A stretch of 64,000 nucleotides of DNA from Sunxiuqinia sp963677175 (GTDB lineage: Bacteria; Bacteroidota; Bacteroidia; Bacteroidales; Prolixibacteraceae): NCBI GenBank assembly GCA_963677175.2, contig CAXXES010000004.1:992001-1056000 (forward strand), read 5' to 3'. The position numbers were made by a program, and so were the translations under genes. The notes beneath the pieces were generated by a model. That model was not told the DNA's origin. It did not search any database and saw only the letters and a list, made by a program, of their open reading frames with translations. Positions 17,147 through 26,051 of the stretch are shown here, piece by piece; within the stretch, counting starts at the first letter, position 1; the number at the start of each line of letters is the position of its first letter.

Positions 17147-18165
17147 TTATTTATCCATTAGATTCTTCATGCCATTCATAATTGCCTTCTCCTGAATCTT
17201 TGCATAAATCTGGGTGGTTTTTGTATCAGAATGTCCAAGCATTTTGGAGACAACTTCTAGAGGAACACCTTCGTTTAGGGTTATAGTTGTTGCAAAAGTA
17301 TGTTTGGCCAAATGAGAAGTCAGGTTTTTTGAAATTTTTGCCCGTATTGCCAACTCCTTCAAGTAAGAATTGTATTTCTGATTGCTTAATGTGGGCATTA
17401 CAGAACCATCAATATCACGCTTGAAAAAGCCGTCATACTTCTTAATTAAACGTACAGGAATAGGCAAAAGTGGTATTAAAAAGGACACACTGGTTTTACA
17501 ACGGGAATTCTTAATCCATGTGGTTCCATCCTTTGTCTTCACCAAATGTTCCATTTTCAAATTGGTCACATCAACAAATGCCAATCCGGTATAAATGCAA
17601 AAAACAAAAAGATCCCGAACATGATCCAAACGTTCTTCCGGAATTTTCATTTTAACCAGTTTCTCTACCTCTTCAATTGTCAAAATATCCCTTTGCACTG
17701 TTTTGTAGGTGAGTTTAAATTTGTCGAATGGATTTTTAGTCATATAATCTTCAGCCAAGCCTAAGCGAATCACTTTCCCTAAATTCTTAATGTATTTCAT
17801 TGTGGAATTGTGATTACATTTTCTTACAACTTTAAAATAATGCTCATAGTCATTCAAGAATTTATAATCTATTCGGTCAAGTACTAAATCATCCTTTCCA
17901 TAAAGGTATTTGATAAAAGCAGCAACATGTCTTTTGGAAGTGCTATGTCTTTTATAAGTTGCTTTTGCAATGTCAATACCAATAAGCTCTTTTAATTTAT
18001 TATTGTGAATTTCATAAAGTTCCAGAATCGTAGGCTTATGAATTTCATCAGCATCGGGTAATCCTTTATACCTTGATCTTAGCAGTTCTGCAGTAATCAC
18101 TTTTCCTTCAATGATAAGGCGATGCCTAATTTCAGTTATCTTGAAGGTTGTTAATTCCAGTAAAT
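17147..18165 (-). pseudogene. Tyrosine integrase, C-terminal part, split by an IS4-type element
   Basis: About 340 codons in minus frame, with core-binding domain (TYKRHSTSKRHVAAFIKYLYG) and catalytic domain of the Bacteroidota arm-domain integrase family. Visible are the first Arg (HVRDLFVFCIYTGLAFVDV), GVPLEVVSKMLGHSDTKTTQIYAKI with the nucleophile Tyr. The usual HxxRH box reads SHLAKHTFAT: the second catalytic Arg is Lys. The N-terminal part lies beyond the inserted element at 19645-19855, and joining 18165 to 19645 gives one continuous frame (LINDYHLLELTTFK). Probably the integrase of an element in the nearby tRNA-Pro. Inactive by interruption, and perhaps already by the Arg to Lys change. 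Confidence 0.85.
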
Positions 18166-19644
18166 CAATGTCGTTTAGTTAAGGAAAGCGGCTGAATTAG
18201 GCTATTTTACTGGTGTTTTGATAAAAAATAGTTCTTTGAAAAGTTTGTAATTCGCCCAAGGTTGATTATTTTGTAAGGGTATAAAGGGGGTAACCCAAGT
18301 ATCAACAAAAAACCGGATTATCGGGAAACATTAACGGAACATATCGACTATGAAATTGACAGTAAGCAATTTAACAGTCGTTTTAAAGACGGCAAAGAAG
18401 GGGTGTTTACCCGTAAGAGAAAATTGCCCGTCAAAACAATAATCTTGTTGGTGCTTAAGTTTAAAAGTTCCATACAGCGTGAGTTGGACCGCTTCTTCAA
18501 GGAAGCCTCCCAAAGTGACTTCAACATCAGGGAAGTTACCAAGGGAGCATTTACGCAAGCACGGGCAAAGCTGAAACCGGAGGCATTTAAGCGTTTGAAC
18601 GAGATCGCCGTAAATACCTTTTACGAAGGGGCATCTTACTATGAGTGGCACAAGATGCGGTTGCTTGCAGTTGATGGCACACGCCTGGTTTTACCTAATC
18701 ACCCGTCGGTTGCCCAGGAGTTTGGGGTGCACCAATTTGGGCCGAAAGCCGACAGTCCCCGCTCCCTTGCTATAGGTTCATTACTTTACGATCCATTAAA
18801 CATGGTAACGATCGATTCGCAAATAGCACCTTATGCTTCGAGCGAGCGGGACTTGCTGATGGAACATTTGGACAAGGTCAACGCAGGTGATCTATTGTTG
18901 CTCGACCGGGGATATCCCAGCTTTTGGTTGCTCTTTTTGTTGAAGGCCAGGGGGATTGAGTTTTGTGTCCGACTTAAAGAAGACTGGTGGCTGAAAGTAA
19001 AGGAATTTACCGAAAGCACCGACAAGGAGAGGATCGTAACCTTTGCCCTGCCCAAAAAGGACCGCAACAAGCTGAAAGACTTTCCCCATATGTGGGACAC
19101 AGAAATAACCTGCAGGCTAATCAAAGTTGAACTCGAAAACGGGGAGAAAGAGGTACTCTGCACATCGCTGACAGATGACCGGATCTACCTTTACAGTGAT
19201 TTTGAGCAACTTTACCATTACCGGTGGAATGAGGAAGAGGCTTATAAATTATTGAAAAGCCGTATTGAGTTGGAGAACTTTTCCGGCAAAACGGACAGGG
19301 CGGTAAAACAGGATTTCTATGCTAAAGTATTTTTGATGACACTTTGTGCAGCCTATGCCCATCCCATTGAAGAAAAGGTAATTGCAGAATACCAAGCCAG
19401 CCAGGATCGCAAACACGGACAAAAGATTAACCGGACCAATGCCCTGGCAACCGTAATGGATATGCTGGTGCCAACCTTTATCCATAAAAAATACAAGGAA
19501 GCTCTTCATGCCTTTGACTTGTTGATCTGGAACACCCGGGAAATCATCAGACCGGGGCGGATTAATCCAAGAAATAAAAGACCTAAGAAGCCTTATTCGA
19601 TGAATTACAAACGATTATAGTGAATCACTAACTAAACGACATTG
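18166..19644 (+). mobile_element. IS4-family insertion sequence interrupting the integrase
   Basis: Perfect 16-bp terminal inverted repeats CAATGTCGTTTAGTTA at 18166-18181 and its complement at 19629-19644 bound a 1,479-bp element with one transposase gene. No convincing target-site duplication is visible (left flank ends AGTAAAT, right flank starts GATAATC). The disrupted host gene is restored in frame by removing exactly this segment. Confidence 0.85.
18403..19620 (+). CDS. IS4-family DDE transposase
   Basis: 405 residues from a GTG at 18403; the same frame is open further upstream (to about 18290, residues NKKPDYRETLTEHIDYEIDS) without an ATG, so the true N-terminus is probably longer. 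DDE residues: LLAVDGTRLVLP (Asp), DLLLLDRGYPSFWLL (Asp) and the IS4 signature YRWNEEEAYKLLK (Y-R-E-K). The frame is intact, so the element may be active. Confidence 0.88.
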   Translation: MFTRKRKLPVKTIILLVLKFKSSIQRELDRFFKEASQSDFNIREVTKGAFTQARAKLKPEAFKRLNEIAVNTFYEGASYYEWHKMRLLAVDGTRLVLPNHPSVAQEFGVHQFGPKADSPRSLAIGSLLYDPLNMVTIDSQIAPYASSERDLLMEHLDKVNAGDLLLLDRGYPSFWLLFLLKARGIEFCVRLKEDWWLKVKEFTESTDKERIVTFALPKKDRNKLKDFPHMWDTEITCRLIKVELENGEKEVLCTSLTDDRIYLYSDFEQLYHYRWNEEEAYKLLKSRIELENFSGKTDRAVKQDFYAKVFLMTLCAAYAHPIEEKVIAEYQASQDRKHGQKINRTNALATVMDMLVPTFIHKKYKEALHAFDLLIWNTREIIRPGRINPRNKRPKKPYSMNYKRL

Positions 19645-19855
19645 GATAATCATTTATTAATCGGGCTTCGTTAGATTTCCCTTTACATTTCTGAAGTTTT
19701 TCATGCCAAATTTCTGTTGCTACACTTTTGCCCAATGAAATTTCAATTCGACTTGAATTAATTGTAATTCTGACGAATAGAGGACCAAATTCTTCATTTG
19801 TTACTCTGCTTTTTCTGACAAAAAAGCGAACCGAAAAAGTTTCTTGTTTTTTCAT
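19645..19855 (-). pseudogene. Tyrosine integrase, N-terminal arm-domain part
   Basis: Reading leftwards from the ATG at 19855: MKKQETFSVRFFVRKSRV ... GPLFVRITINSSRIEISLGKSV ... WHEKLQKCKGKSNEARLINDY. This is the arm DNA-binding domain that normally begins Bacteroidota integrases of about 400 residues. The frame then runs into the IS4-type terminal repeat. It is the missing 5' end of the gene whose 3' part is at 17147-18165. Confidence 0.85.
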
Positions 19856-19946
19856 TGCAAATAAATTTAATTTTTGTTTGTAAAAGTATTTTAGCAATGG
19901 AAGAACCCGAAACGCAAAGTACTGCATATTAGAGAAATGCGCTCTC

Positions 19947-20062
19947 AAAAGGGGGCAATTGAGCGAAAAGGTGCTGCCCCCTTTTTGCCCCCTTTGCATA
20001 TGCATTTTTTTGCAGGAGCTAAAAACAAAAAACTCCTGTAAATGTGATATTTACAGGAGTTT
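19947..20062. other. Two hairpins upstream of the integrase
   Basis: AAAAGGGGGCA / TGCCCCCTTTT (19947-19985) and ACTCCTGTAAAT / ATTTACAGGAGT (20032-20061) are strong inverted repeats between the integrase start and the tRNA fragment. Either could be a terminator for the tRNA side or an integrase arm site. The stretch 20063-20360 beyond holds no recognised gene. Confidence 0.5.
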
Positions 20063-20369
20063 GCTTTGATGTGCATTTTGAAAAAGTGGAGCCAACCGGA
20101 GAAGTATCGAACTTATTATTGGAGGATTTTGACTCATTGGCAAACTTTATTAATGGTCAAAAGAGAACTAAAAATCTAAGATTATAAACAGTTAAGCTTT
20201 AAGTCATTTTCTTAGGTTTTTATTGAATCCATATTGTTCTTCCATATTTATTTATGATTAGTGACTTTGAGTTTTTGAATATTTGTTAGTTTCCATTTTA
20301 TGGCTTACAAGTTTTCTGATCCAAGAATATAAACTAATAGCATCTTCGTATAAATATTTTTGTAGAGTG

Positions 20370-20430
20370 TTCCGGGTAGCGCACCTACTTTGGGAGCAGG
20401 GGGTCCCAGGTTCGAATCCTGGTATTGGGA
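20370..20430 (+). tRNA. tRNA-Pro(TGG) 3' fragment, probable attachment-site remnant
   Basis: Matches a tRNA from the D-arm 3' strand to the acceptor end: GGTAGCGCACC, anticodon loop CTTTGGGAG (anticodon TGG), TTCGAATCC T-loop and ending ATTGGGA. The sequence upstream has no TCCCAAT to pair with the acceptor end, so the 5' quarter of the tRNA is missing. A 3' tRNA piece 500 bp from an integrase gene is the classic scar of site-specific integration. The intact tRNA-Pro should lie at the other junction, outside the window. Confidence 0.75.
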
Positions 20431-20541
20431 GTTTAAACGGGAACAATTAAGACTAAATGCAAACACTTTTCCGATCTTTTTAGTACCTGAAATGTCAGTC
20501 TAAACCATGTCGTGGCAATTCGTAGTACTGTACTTAAGGTA

Positions 20542-22074
20542 TCAACCTGAACTTTTTCCCACGAGCTTACCCAAGAAGCTTGCAAATTCTTGAATATCAC
20601 CATCAACACTGGCGCGTTCCAGTGCCGCCATATACACATCGCGTTGTTCGACCGGAATAACTGTCCATGAATACCCGCCCGAAGCCAACATGGTATTAAA
20701 CAGAAAACGCCCGATGCGTCCGTTGCCATCCATATACGGGTGGATATAGACAAAGATAAAATGCCCCAGCACTGCCCGGACACCTGCATTGTCTTCATTG
20801 CGTAACAATTCAAACAATGCGGGAATGGCTTCGCGTACCGCTTCGCCACTAAGCGGCGTATGCATTGACCCTTTGATATATACCTGACTGTTCCGGTATC
20901 CGGCAAGGTCGGATGGTTTTAATAATCCGGCAACAACACTGGGGGCGAATAATTCCCGGTACCAGTCTGAATGATCGGTATCGGTTACCTCTCCTGCATT
21001 TTCCCCGGCCAGGATTTTCTTGATACTTTCTTTTACCGCCTGGAACGCTTGATAATATCCCCGTGCGGCCATGGCATTACGCGCCTCTCTGTCTGCCTCG
21101 TTCCCCTCAGGGTTCCAGTTGCCATCTCTTACCCGTTCAATCAGTTCGGCCGTTACGCGATACCCCTCAATGGACAAGGAATGATAGGCATCTTCGGCGT
21201 AATGTTTCTCGACCTCTTTCATATAAGCTTTAATATCCGTGGGGATTGCACTGGCTTTGGGGAAATTTTCAATCACAACACCGCGCATCTGGTGCCACAT
21301 TAGCTTTATGCGGCTGACATACGGAGAATTCTCCCGAACCATGAGAATATGTTCCGGCAGTTTTTCCAAAAAAGGGTCTTCCTCCCGAACATCATATCCG
21401 GCGGATTTCATGGTTTTAAGAATGGTATCGGCTATCCGGGCACTGCCGATATTCCGGAATGCCCCAGCTAACCTTCCGGCAATGACACTATGCCCACCAT
21501 CCAACAGCTTTGCCAATAATACTGAAGCATCCTTGACCATCACAAGACACGCTCTTGCATCAATGGTATAACGGGTAAAGAAATCCGCGCCCACTGCAAT
21601 TAATCCATTCTCAAGGGAGTAAAGCTGTAGTCCGTTGTGTGTAACCCGCAATGTTTGATCAGGAATGTCAAGCTTGTAATCAAGAATAGAGGTGCCATGC
21701 AACAGATTTACAATATTATTATTGGCTTTTGGGGAACGGACAAGCAGCTGTTTGGGAATAACCCGATTGCCACTATGAAGCAAAAGAGATTGGTCTGGTG
21801 ACAAACACCACTCATTTCCGAAACGCTCATTAAGGTACATAGAGGCAAAATCCCAGAATGACATATACCAGGACGTAGTATTGCCATCACGTTCTTCAGG
21901 ACGGGTTGAAATGTACCATCCCTTGATAACGTCTTTTATGAAGCCGTTACGTTTTAAAAGCTGCTTATGTGGTGTTTTAAGATCAGATGCCTTGATAACA
22001 GCAATGTCTCTATCTTTCTGCAGTTTCTGAAGTTCAGAAAGAGCTTGCGCCAATTTTTCAGATGGTGTTGCCAT
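20542..22074 (-). CDS. Fic-domain protein with internal inhibitory motif (AMP-transferase)
   Basis: 510 residues. The Fic active site HPYMDGNGRIGR is at about 445-456, with catalytic His and the anion-binding GNGR. SLSIEG at 299-304 matches the inhibitory-helix motif [ST]xxxE[GN] N-terminal to the core, i.e. a class II autoinhibited Fic protein. The N-terminal half (KTPHKQLLKRNGFIKDVIKGWYIS) looks like a winged-helix segment of the AbiEi type. Fic enzymes AMPylate target proteins. The gene stands alone; four exact 24-bp-spaced copies of TTTAGTAYRT lie 50-150 bp upstream of the start, consistent with autoregulation by the N-terminal HTH (inference). Confidence 0.88.
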   Translation of the reverse strand: MATPSEKLAQALSELQKLQKDRDIAVIKASDLKTPHKQLLKRNGFIKDVIKGWYISTRPEERDGNTTSWYMSFWDFASMYLNERFGNEWCLSPDQSLLLHSGNRVIPKQLLVRSPKANNNIVNLLHGTSILDYKLDIPDQTLRVTHNGLQLYSLENGLIAVGADFFTRYTIDARACLVMVKDASVLLAKLLDGGHSVIAGRLAGAFRNIGSARIADTILKTMKSAGYDVREEDPFLEKLPEHILMVRENSPYVSRIKLMWHQMRGVVIENFPKASAIPTDIKAYMKEVEKHYAEDAYHSLSIEGYRVTAELIERVRDGNWNPEGNEADREARNAMAARGYYQAFQAVKESIKKILAGENAGEVTDTDHSDWYRELFAPSVVAGLLKPSDLAGYRNSQVYIKGSMHTPLSGEAVREAIPALFELLRNEDNAGVRAVLGHFIFVYIHPYMDGNGRIGRFLFNTMLASGGYSWTVIPVEQRDVYMAALERASVDGDIQEFASFLGKLVGKSSG

Positions 22075-22127
22075 GATAATGTTCCGTTATTTTTGCAGGA
22101 TAATCACAAGTACTATCCGCATCATAA

Positions 22128-22223
22128 TTTAGTATATTTACTTGTATCGTATTTAGTACGTGCAAATGTAGTATTTTTAGTATATATCACTGTATTCTTT
22201 TTAGTGTATTCTGCGTGATCATC
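22128..22223. repeat. Four tandem 24-bp units upstream of the Fic gene
   Basis: TTTAGTAT, TTTAGTAC, TTTAGTAT and TTTAGTGT start at 22128, 22152, 22176 and 22200, exactly 24 bp apart, with a second partly conserved TGTA about 15 bp into each unit. Position upstream of the minus-strand Fic gene suggests an operator array, or a degenerate minisatellite. Confidence 0.75.
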
Positions 22224-22507
22224 TCTGATATCTTTTCTAACGACATTCTCTCCGTTTAAATAACACTTCATTGAAAGAGTTAATTCCCTTTTGAAAATTA
22301 AACTTCAATAATGGTATCAAATTGGATTATTCTGTATATTTGTACGTAACCAACTCATCTCAAATTGATTGAATTTCGATCAAATTTCAGGTGAGTTAAA
22401 CGGTGAGTTCTTTCTGGAAATATTCCGGTATTTTTCTGATAATAAAATATTTACAGGATATAAGATGAATCCTTTCATCCCGACAAAATAGGATATCAAA
22501 AGAAGTT

Positions 22508-22545
22508 AAAAGCCTGTAAGTTGTATGATTTACAGGCTTTTTTGA
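22508..22545 (+). terminator. Intrinsic-terminator-like hairpin
   Basis: AAAGCCTGTAA / TTACAGGCTTT with T6 tail on the + strand. No + strand gene precedes it directly; the interval 22224-22640 holds nothing else that I recognise. Confidence 0.6.
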
Positions 22546-22642
22546 TTTTTATCGGATCAATTTATATTGATGACTGGAACAAAGCCCGTGGAATAGCAAA
22601 GGGGGTCCGGATTTGAAGCAAAAAAGTTTAACAACTTCCGGT

Positions 22643-23530
22643 TCACCCCTGTCCATTTTTTGGTTCCCACAGCCGGCGATGTTTTCGGTATTCCATGGGT
22701 GACAGGCCAAATCTTCGTTTAAAGGCTGTGGTGAAAGTGGAGGGGTTTTTATAGCCCACTTGTTCTGCAACTGCTGCAATGCTTAGTGAGTGGTCGGTCA
22801 AATGCCGGCAGGCCAACTCCATTCGGTAGTTGAATAAATAGCTGAAAACGGTAGTGCCAAAAACTAACTTAAAGCCCGATTTTAAGTGGGTTTCGCATAG
22901 TCTCACCCGCAATGATAAAGCGTGGATCCCGGGAGGATTTTGGTACGACTCTTCAAGAATGTTGCGAGCTTGGTTGAGCTCGTCGTGGTAACGCCTGAAA
23001 TCGCCGTTTGCAGAATCTTGTTGTGTCAGGGGAAGTTGCCACTGCAGGGCCAGCAACTCCCGGACTTTGGTTTCGAAGTAGAGGGAGGCCATGTCCCCCG
23101 TCGTCCGACAGTGTCCGATCTGCTCAATGATCCTGTTCATTTCCAGGGTGGTGAGAAAATGGGGGGTTTCGAGCTCAAACGGGCGCTTTTGGATGATGTT
23201 TCCCGACAGCGAGTCAAACGCACCGGGAAACCGGTCGGACAGCGTGTGAATATAATTGGGCGAAAGACAGATCTTGAAACATTCACCCCGTTCATCTTTT
23301 TCCAGCTGGTACCTGGCCTGCACCTCGGGCAAGTAGAAAAAGTTATTGGTATTGGCGGTCAGACCCGTCGTATGGACATGCTGGCATTGGTAGTTGGTTT
23401 TCCCCCGCCGCATAAAACAGAGTGTCGCCAATTCGTTTGGTGTCTCCGCGGTCACCGGCACAGGTTCATAGGCCCGGTATTGAATCAACACCGCATGAAT
23501 CCGGGGTGTTTGCCACTCTTTGACCACCAT
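22643..23530 (-). CDS. AraC-family transcriptional regulator
   Basis: About 295 residues from the Met at 23530 (MVVKEWQTPRIHAVLIQY). An in-frame extension to 23575 only translates the degraded neighbouring GxxExxY gene and is rejected. The N-terminal about 150 residues are a cupin-like ligand domain; residues about 200-290 hold the two AraC HTHs (LRVRLCETHLKSGFKLVFGTTVFSYL and SIAAVAEQVGYKNPSTFTTAFKRRFGLSPMEYRK). This resembles the siderophore-uptake (PchR-like) AraC subgroup, but no transport gene is adjacent, so the target is unknown. Confidence 0.85.
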   Translation of the reverse strand: MVVKEWQTPRIHAVLIQYRAYEPVPVTAETPNELATLCFMRRGKTNYQCQHVHTTGLTANTNNFFYLPEVQARYQLEKDERGECFKICLSPNYIHTLSDRFPGAFDSLSGNIIQKRPFELETPHFLTTLEMNRIIEQIGHCRTTGDMASLYFETKVRELLALQWQLPLTQQDSANGDFRRYHDELNQARNILEESYQNPPGIHALSLRVRLCETHLKSGFKLVFGTTVFSYLFNYRMELACRHLTDHSLSIAAVAEQVGYKNPSTFTTAFKRRFGLSPMEYRKHRRLWEPKNGQG

Positions 23531-23532
23531 TT

Positions 23533-23817
23533 TTACCGGACCGGCATCGATGGATGTTGATGCTCTTTGCGCCAATACTCATTAATAGGCTGGTTGTGCG
23601 AGAACAAGTCCATTTCGCGGGCAAAGTTCAACCCCTGGTAGCTCAGTTCAATCGCGAGGGCCCGTTGGTAAATAACCTCTTGAAATCCGTTCCCCAAGGT
23701 CGAATGCACCTGCATAGCACATCCAATAATTTTATGGGTCAATGCGTTGATCTCATCCTCATCTCTTAGCGTTGTAATCTTGTCCATCTTTAAATCTTTT
23801 AAATCCTGTTTAGACAT
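23533..23817 (-). pseudogene. GxxExxY protein, 3'-truncated copy 1
   Basis: MDKITTLRDEDEINALTHKIIGCAMQVHSTLGNGFQEVIYQRALAIEL is the N-terminal half of the GxxExxY family (PD-(D/E)XK-like fold), with GNGFQEVIY as the name-giving motif. Similarity ends near FSHNQPI at about 23590; the rest is junction sequence next to the AraC gene. The first about 210 bp are nearly identical to copy 2 at 31.4-31.66 kb, including the 5' leader. Confidence 0.8.
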
Positions 23818-23935
23818 TATCCGGACACTGAAAGGTACGCTCCCCACCTGTGTTTGGCGTCATTCCGGCGCCCGTCAAAAACGGGCAGGCAGACCCGGTA
23901 GCTGCCAGAGGGTACCAAGGAGGCCCATAGCTGGT

Positions 23936-23970
23936 AAGCTTTCCCAAAGTTTCGAACTTTGGGAAAGCTT
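23936..23970. repeat. Perfect 35-bp palindrome
   Basis: AAGCTTTCCCAAAGTT, central TCG, AACTTTGGGAAAGCTT: 16-bp perfect arms. It directly precedes the dispersed motif AAGTCTGAACCAGGATTTGC (23974-24016) that recurs at 31037. Confidence 0.85.
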
Positions 23971-24071
23971 AAAAAGTCTGAACCAGGATTTGCAGGATGG
24001 GTGGATGGACAGAATGATTTGTGAATGAAAGGAATTACCGGGCCGGATCAGATCGCCAAAAAACCAAGGGT

Positions 24072-24138
24072 TGATCCTATACTCATCCTTCACTGATCCT
24101 ATACTGACCCTTTCACTGATCCTACACTCATCCTATAC
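24072..24138. repeat. 11-bp tandem array (6 units)
   Basis: Units TGATCCTATAC / TCATCCTTCAC / TGATCCTATAC / TGACCCTTTCAC / TGATCCTACAC / TCATCCTATAC. The same unit recurs four times at 25258-25300. The array is preceded by CCAAAAAACCAAGGG, also found at 30765. Confidence 0.8.
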
Positions 24139-24604
24139 TCAAACTGCTTTCGACAGATCCTGAGGAGCAGGAGAGTGTAAATTCTTATCAGCGGGGTGGT
24201 ATGTGAGAAATCCTTACATACTCAAGCCAAACTTGCAGCATCGTTCAAAACTCGGCCTCCAATACCTGCTTCAGCAGGGTTTGAAAGTCCGTTTCTGGGT
24301 GGCTATGCTCCGGAATCGTAGCCGTTTTTTTGCCGTTTTCGGACAAATCGTACCGGTTGGGTGGTAATGCTCCGGAATCGGTCTGACCGACCGGCGCGAT
24401 TCCATCATAAATCACATTTTATACCCCAAAATACCCCTGTGAACCCCGTTCTTGGGTCATATCCGCCGGATTGTCATGATTTTTCCTTCTGAAAATTGTC
24501 CATTTCATCTGGATTCTCTATAATTTACTGGGTGGTTATGCTCCAGATTATCCAGTTGAGCAGCGGGGTTTCGGATTGTAGGTTTTTTTGAAACCGGACT
24601 GGCC
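24139..24604. other. Gene-free stretch with a thrice-repeated motif
   Basis: GGGTGGNNATGCTCC followed by GGAATCG or a variant occurs near 24297, 24360 and 24531. No coding frame or RNA gene is supported here; it looks like decayed mobile DNA between repeat copies. Confidence 0.4.
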
Positions 24605-24985
24605 CGGTGGAGATTGTAAGTTGATATTTCCAAAATATTAACCTAAAGTCGTCAAGAGATTAAGTTATAATCACGGAAAGATTAACTTAAAGTCTTGAAG
24701 AGATTAACTTATAATTTCCGAAAGATTAAGCTGTAATTCTGAAAATTCTGAAGATTTGCTCCCGCACGTGTGTAAACTATATGCCGGCACGTATACCGGA
24801 TTGGCAGGCTCCTTTTGGAAAACCCGGAAAGCAACCTACTATTTAACCAGATGTAAACCTATGCAATTTGCGAGCTATGCCAAACCGGGAGCTTACAGTA
24901 AGTTTCAAATAGTGTCGTTACAAACGACAAACAGCTAACCCCTCGTTTCCGCTTCGCTAAGACAAGGGGCAGGCCGGTTTGCACC
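24605..24985. repeat. Dispersed repeat R1, copy 1, with 22-bp internal array
   Basis: The left part is six units of 22 bp (24 for the first) beginning AGATTAA at 24657, 24679, 24701 and 24723. The right part is a conserved tail: CCCGCACGTGTGTAAA, ATGCCGGCACGTATACCGG, GGAAAACCCGGAAAGC and a CCCCTCG ... CGAGGGG-like hairpin. Related copies: 30010-30305, 25885-26046 (tail) and 52700-52920 (tail). Confidence 0.8.
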
Positions 24986-25057
24986 AGCTAATTGTCCTGA
25001 ATAGGATTAATTGATTTCGGGACGGACAAGATTTTATTCATCTCATTCTCATTTTGT

Positions 25058-25109
25058 AGCATAATCTTGTCCATCTTTAAATCTTTCAAAATCATGTTCA
25101 GACATTATC
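25058..25109 (-). pseudogene. Short remnant of the GxxExxY 5' region
   Basis: About 50 bp (ATAATCTTGTCCATCTTTAA and on to the GACATTATC leader) match the start of both GxxExxY copies at 23.8 and 31.65 kb. Only the first few codons remain. Confidence 0.6.
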
Positions 25110-25330
25110 CCCGGTTAAGAGGCCGGAATTGCACCCCGAAATTTCGGGGCCGTCCAGCCGCCGCCTGCCTTCAATATGCCATAACCAGCTCGTTTCCAGC
25201 CGCCAACTGCTTTCGGCAGATATTGAAGAGCTGGATGCATATCCCAATGAGCCGGGTTGATCCTATACTCATCCTATACTGATCCTTCACTGATCCTATC
25301 TCAAGCTGCTTTCGACAGATCCTGAGGAGC
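25109..25330. repeat. Dispersed repeat R2 variant with four 11-bp units
   Basis: CCCGGTTAAGAGG, CCAGCCGCC, CTGCTTTCGGCAGAT and CCCAATGAGCCGGG follow the order of the R2 family (see 30565), then TGATCCTATAC-type 11-bp units at 25258-25300 and CTTTCGACAGATCCTGAGGA, shared with 24150 and 62040. Confidence 0.65.
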
Positions 25331-25669
25331 GGGGGCAAAAGTGCCACCATAACGTCCAGTTTTAGAAACGATACCTTTGGCATTTGTGGCTTCAATCCAT
25401 CGTTTTGGAGTTAAAGCAAAACTGTTTGAACCCGACAAATTTTTAATTCCATCGAATTCGATGGAATTAAAATGGGGGTTGTTAAAAATTTCCCAAAGTC
25501 CAACAAACTCAATTGTGCTTCTGTTACGCATTCAGTTTTGCAAAATGTAGTCACTGCGTTCGGCATCTCTGTATCGGGCAATATCGGTTAAGCTGATGTA
25601 CTCTTCTGCTTTTTCAGCATAAATAAGTATTGCAGTGCCTTTCACATTTATTTTATTGCTCTTTGCCAT
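25331..25669 (-). pseudogene. KilA-N domain protein, broken
   Basis: From ATG at 25669: MAKSNKINVKGTAILIYAEK, then YISLTDIARYRDAERSDYILQN, stop (TGA), then MRNRSTIEFVGLWEIFNNP and LTPKRWIEATNAKGI, SKTGRYGGTFA. This is a KilA-N protein in which the conserved Trp after QN (QNWMRNRSTIEF) is a TGA stop, a one-base Trp to stop change. The 3' end is lost at the junction with the R2-type repeat, about residue 115. KilA-N proteins are DNA-binding factors of phages and mobile elements. Confidence 0.82.
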
Positions 25670-25721
25670 TTCTTCTAAATTTTATTTTTGCCATTGTATT
25701 AGTTCTATTGTGGTTCTGTAA

Positions 25722-25790
25722 AAATTACACCGTACCATAGAGCCCGTCAGCCCACGCAATATTTACCGCCCATAAATGTACGAATTTGAC
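25722..25790. repeat. Dispersed repeat R4, copy 1
   Basis: AAATTACACCGTACCATAGA, GCCCGTCAGCCCAC, CCCATAAATGTACGAA: about 70 bp, related to 34243-34325 and 55512-55591. Confidence 0.7.
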
Positions 25791-25884
25791 AAAGATCGGA
25801 AGGTGGCGATCCATCTCCCAAATCACTCAAAGTTCTCCGAACATTTTAGAGAAACTTGGAAAGAACACGTAGAGACATCTTTCC

Positions 25885-26046
25885 GGAAAACCCGGAAAGC
25901 CAACCCATTTTTAAAACAGCAGGGAACTCATGTAATTTTGTGACCTGTACCAGGGCGAAAGCTTGCAGCATACTTTAACGATTGCCGTTGCAAACGGCTA
26001 CCAGTTCACCCCTCGTCACCGCTATGCATAAGAAGGGGCAGGTCGG
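25885..26046. repeat. Dispersed repeat R1, tail-only copy
   Basis: GGAAAACCCGGAAAGCCAAC, GAACTCATGTAATTTTG, GATTGCCGTTGCAAACGGCT and CACCCCTCG match the R1 tail. It ends 6 bp before the stop codon of the minus-strand gene at 26052, so it may act in the 3' end of that transcript. Confidence 0.75.
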
Positions 26047-26051
26047 TGTAA

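Noticed and set aside
18160..19650. Target-site duplication of the IS4-type element
   Set aside because: Flanks AGTAAAT and GATAATC share no convincing direct repeat; the apparent AATC match would make the inverted repeats unequal.
20258..20446. Short frame with FEPGTPCS
   Set aside because: Typical translation of a tRNA (T-loop and anticodon arm); it is the tRNA-Pro fragment.
24611..24744. Possible CRISPR array from regularly spaced AGATTAA repeats
   Set aside because: Period is only 22 bp with no constant repeat plus variable spacer structure, no Cas genes anywhere, and the same array recurs as a dispersed copy at 30017.
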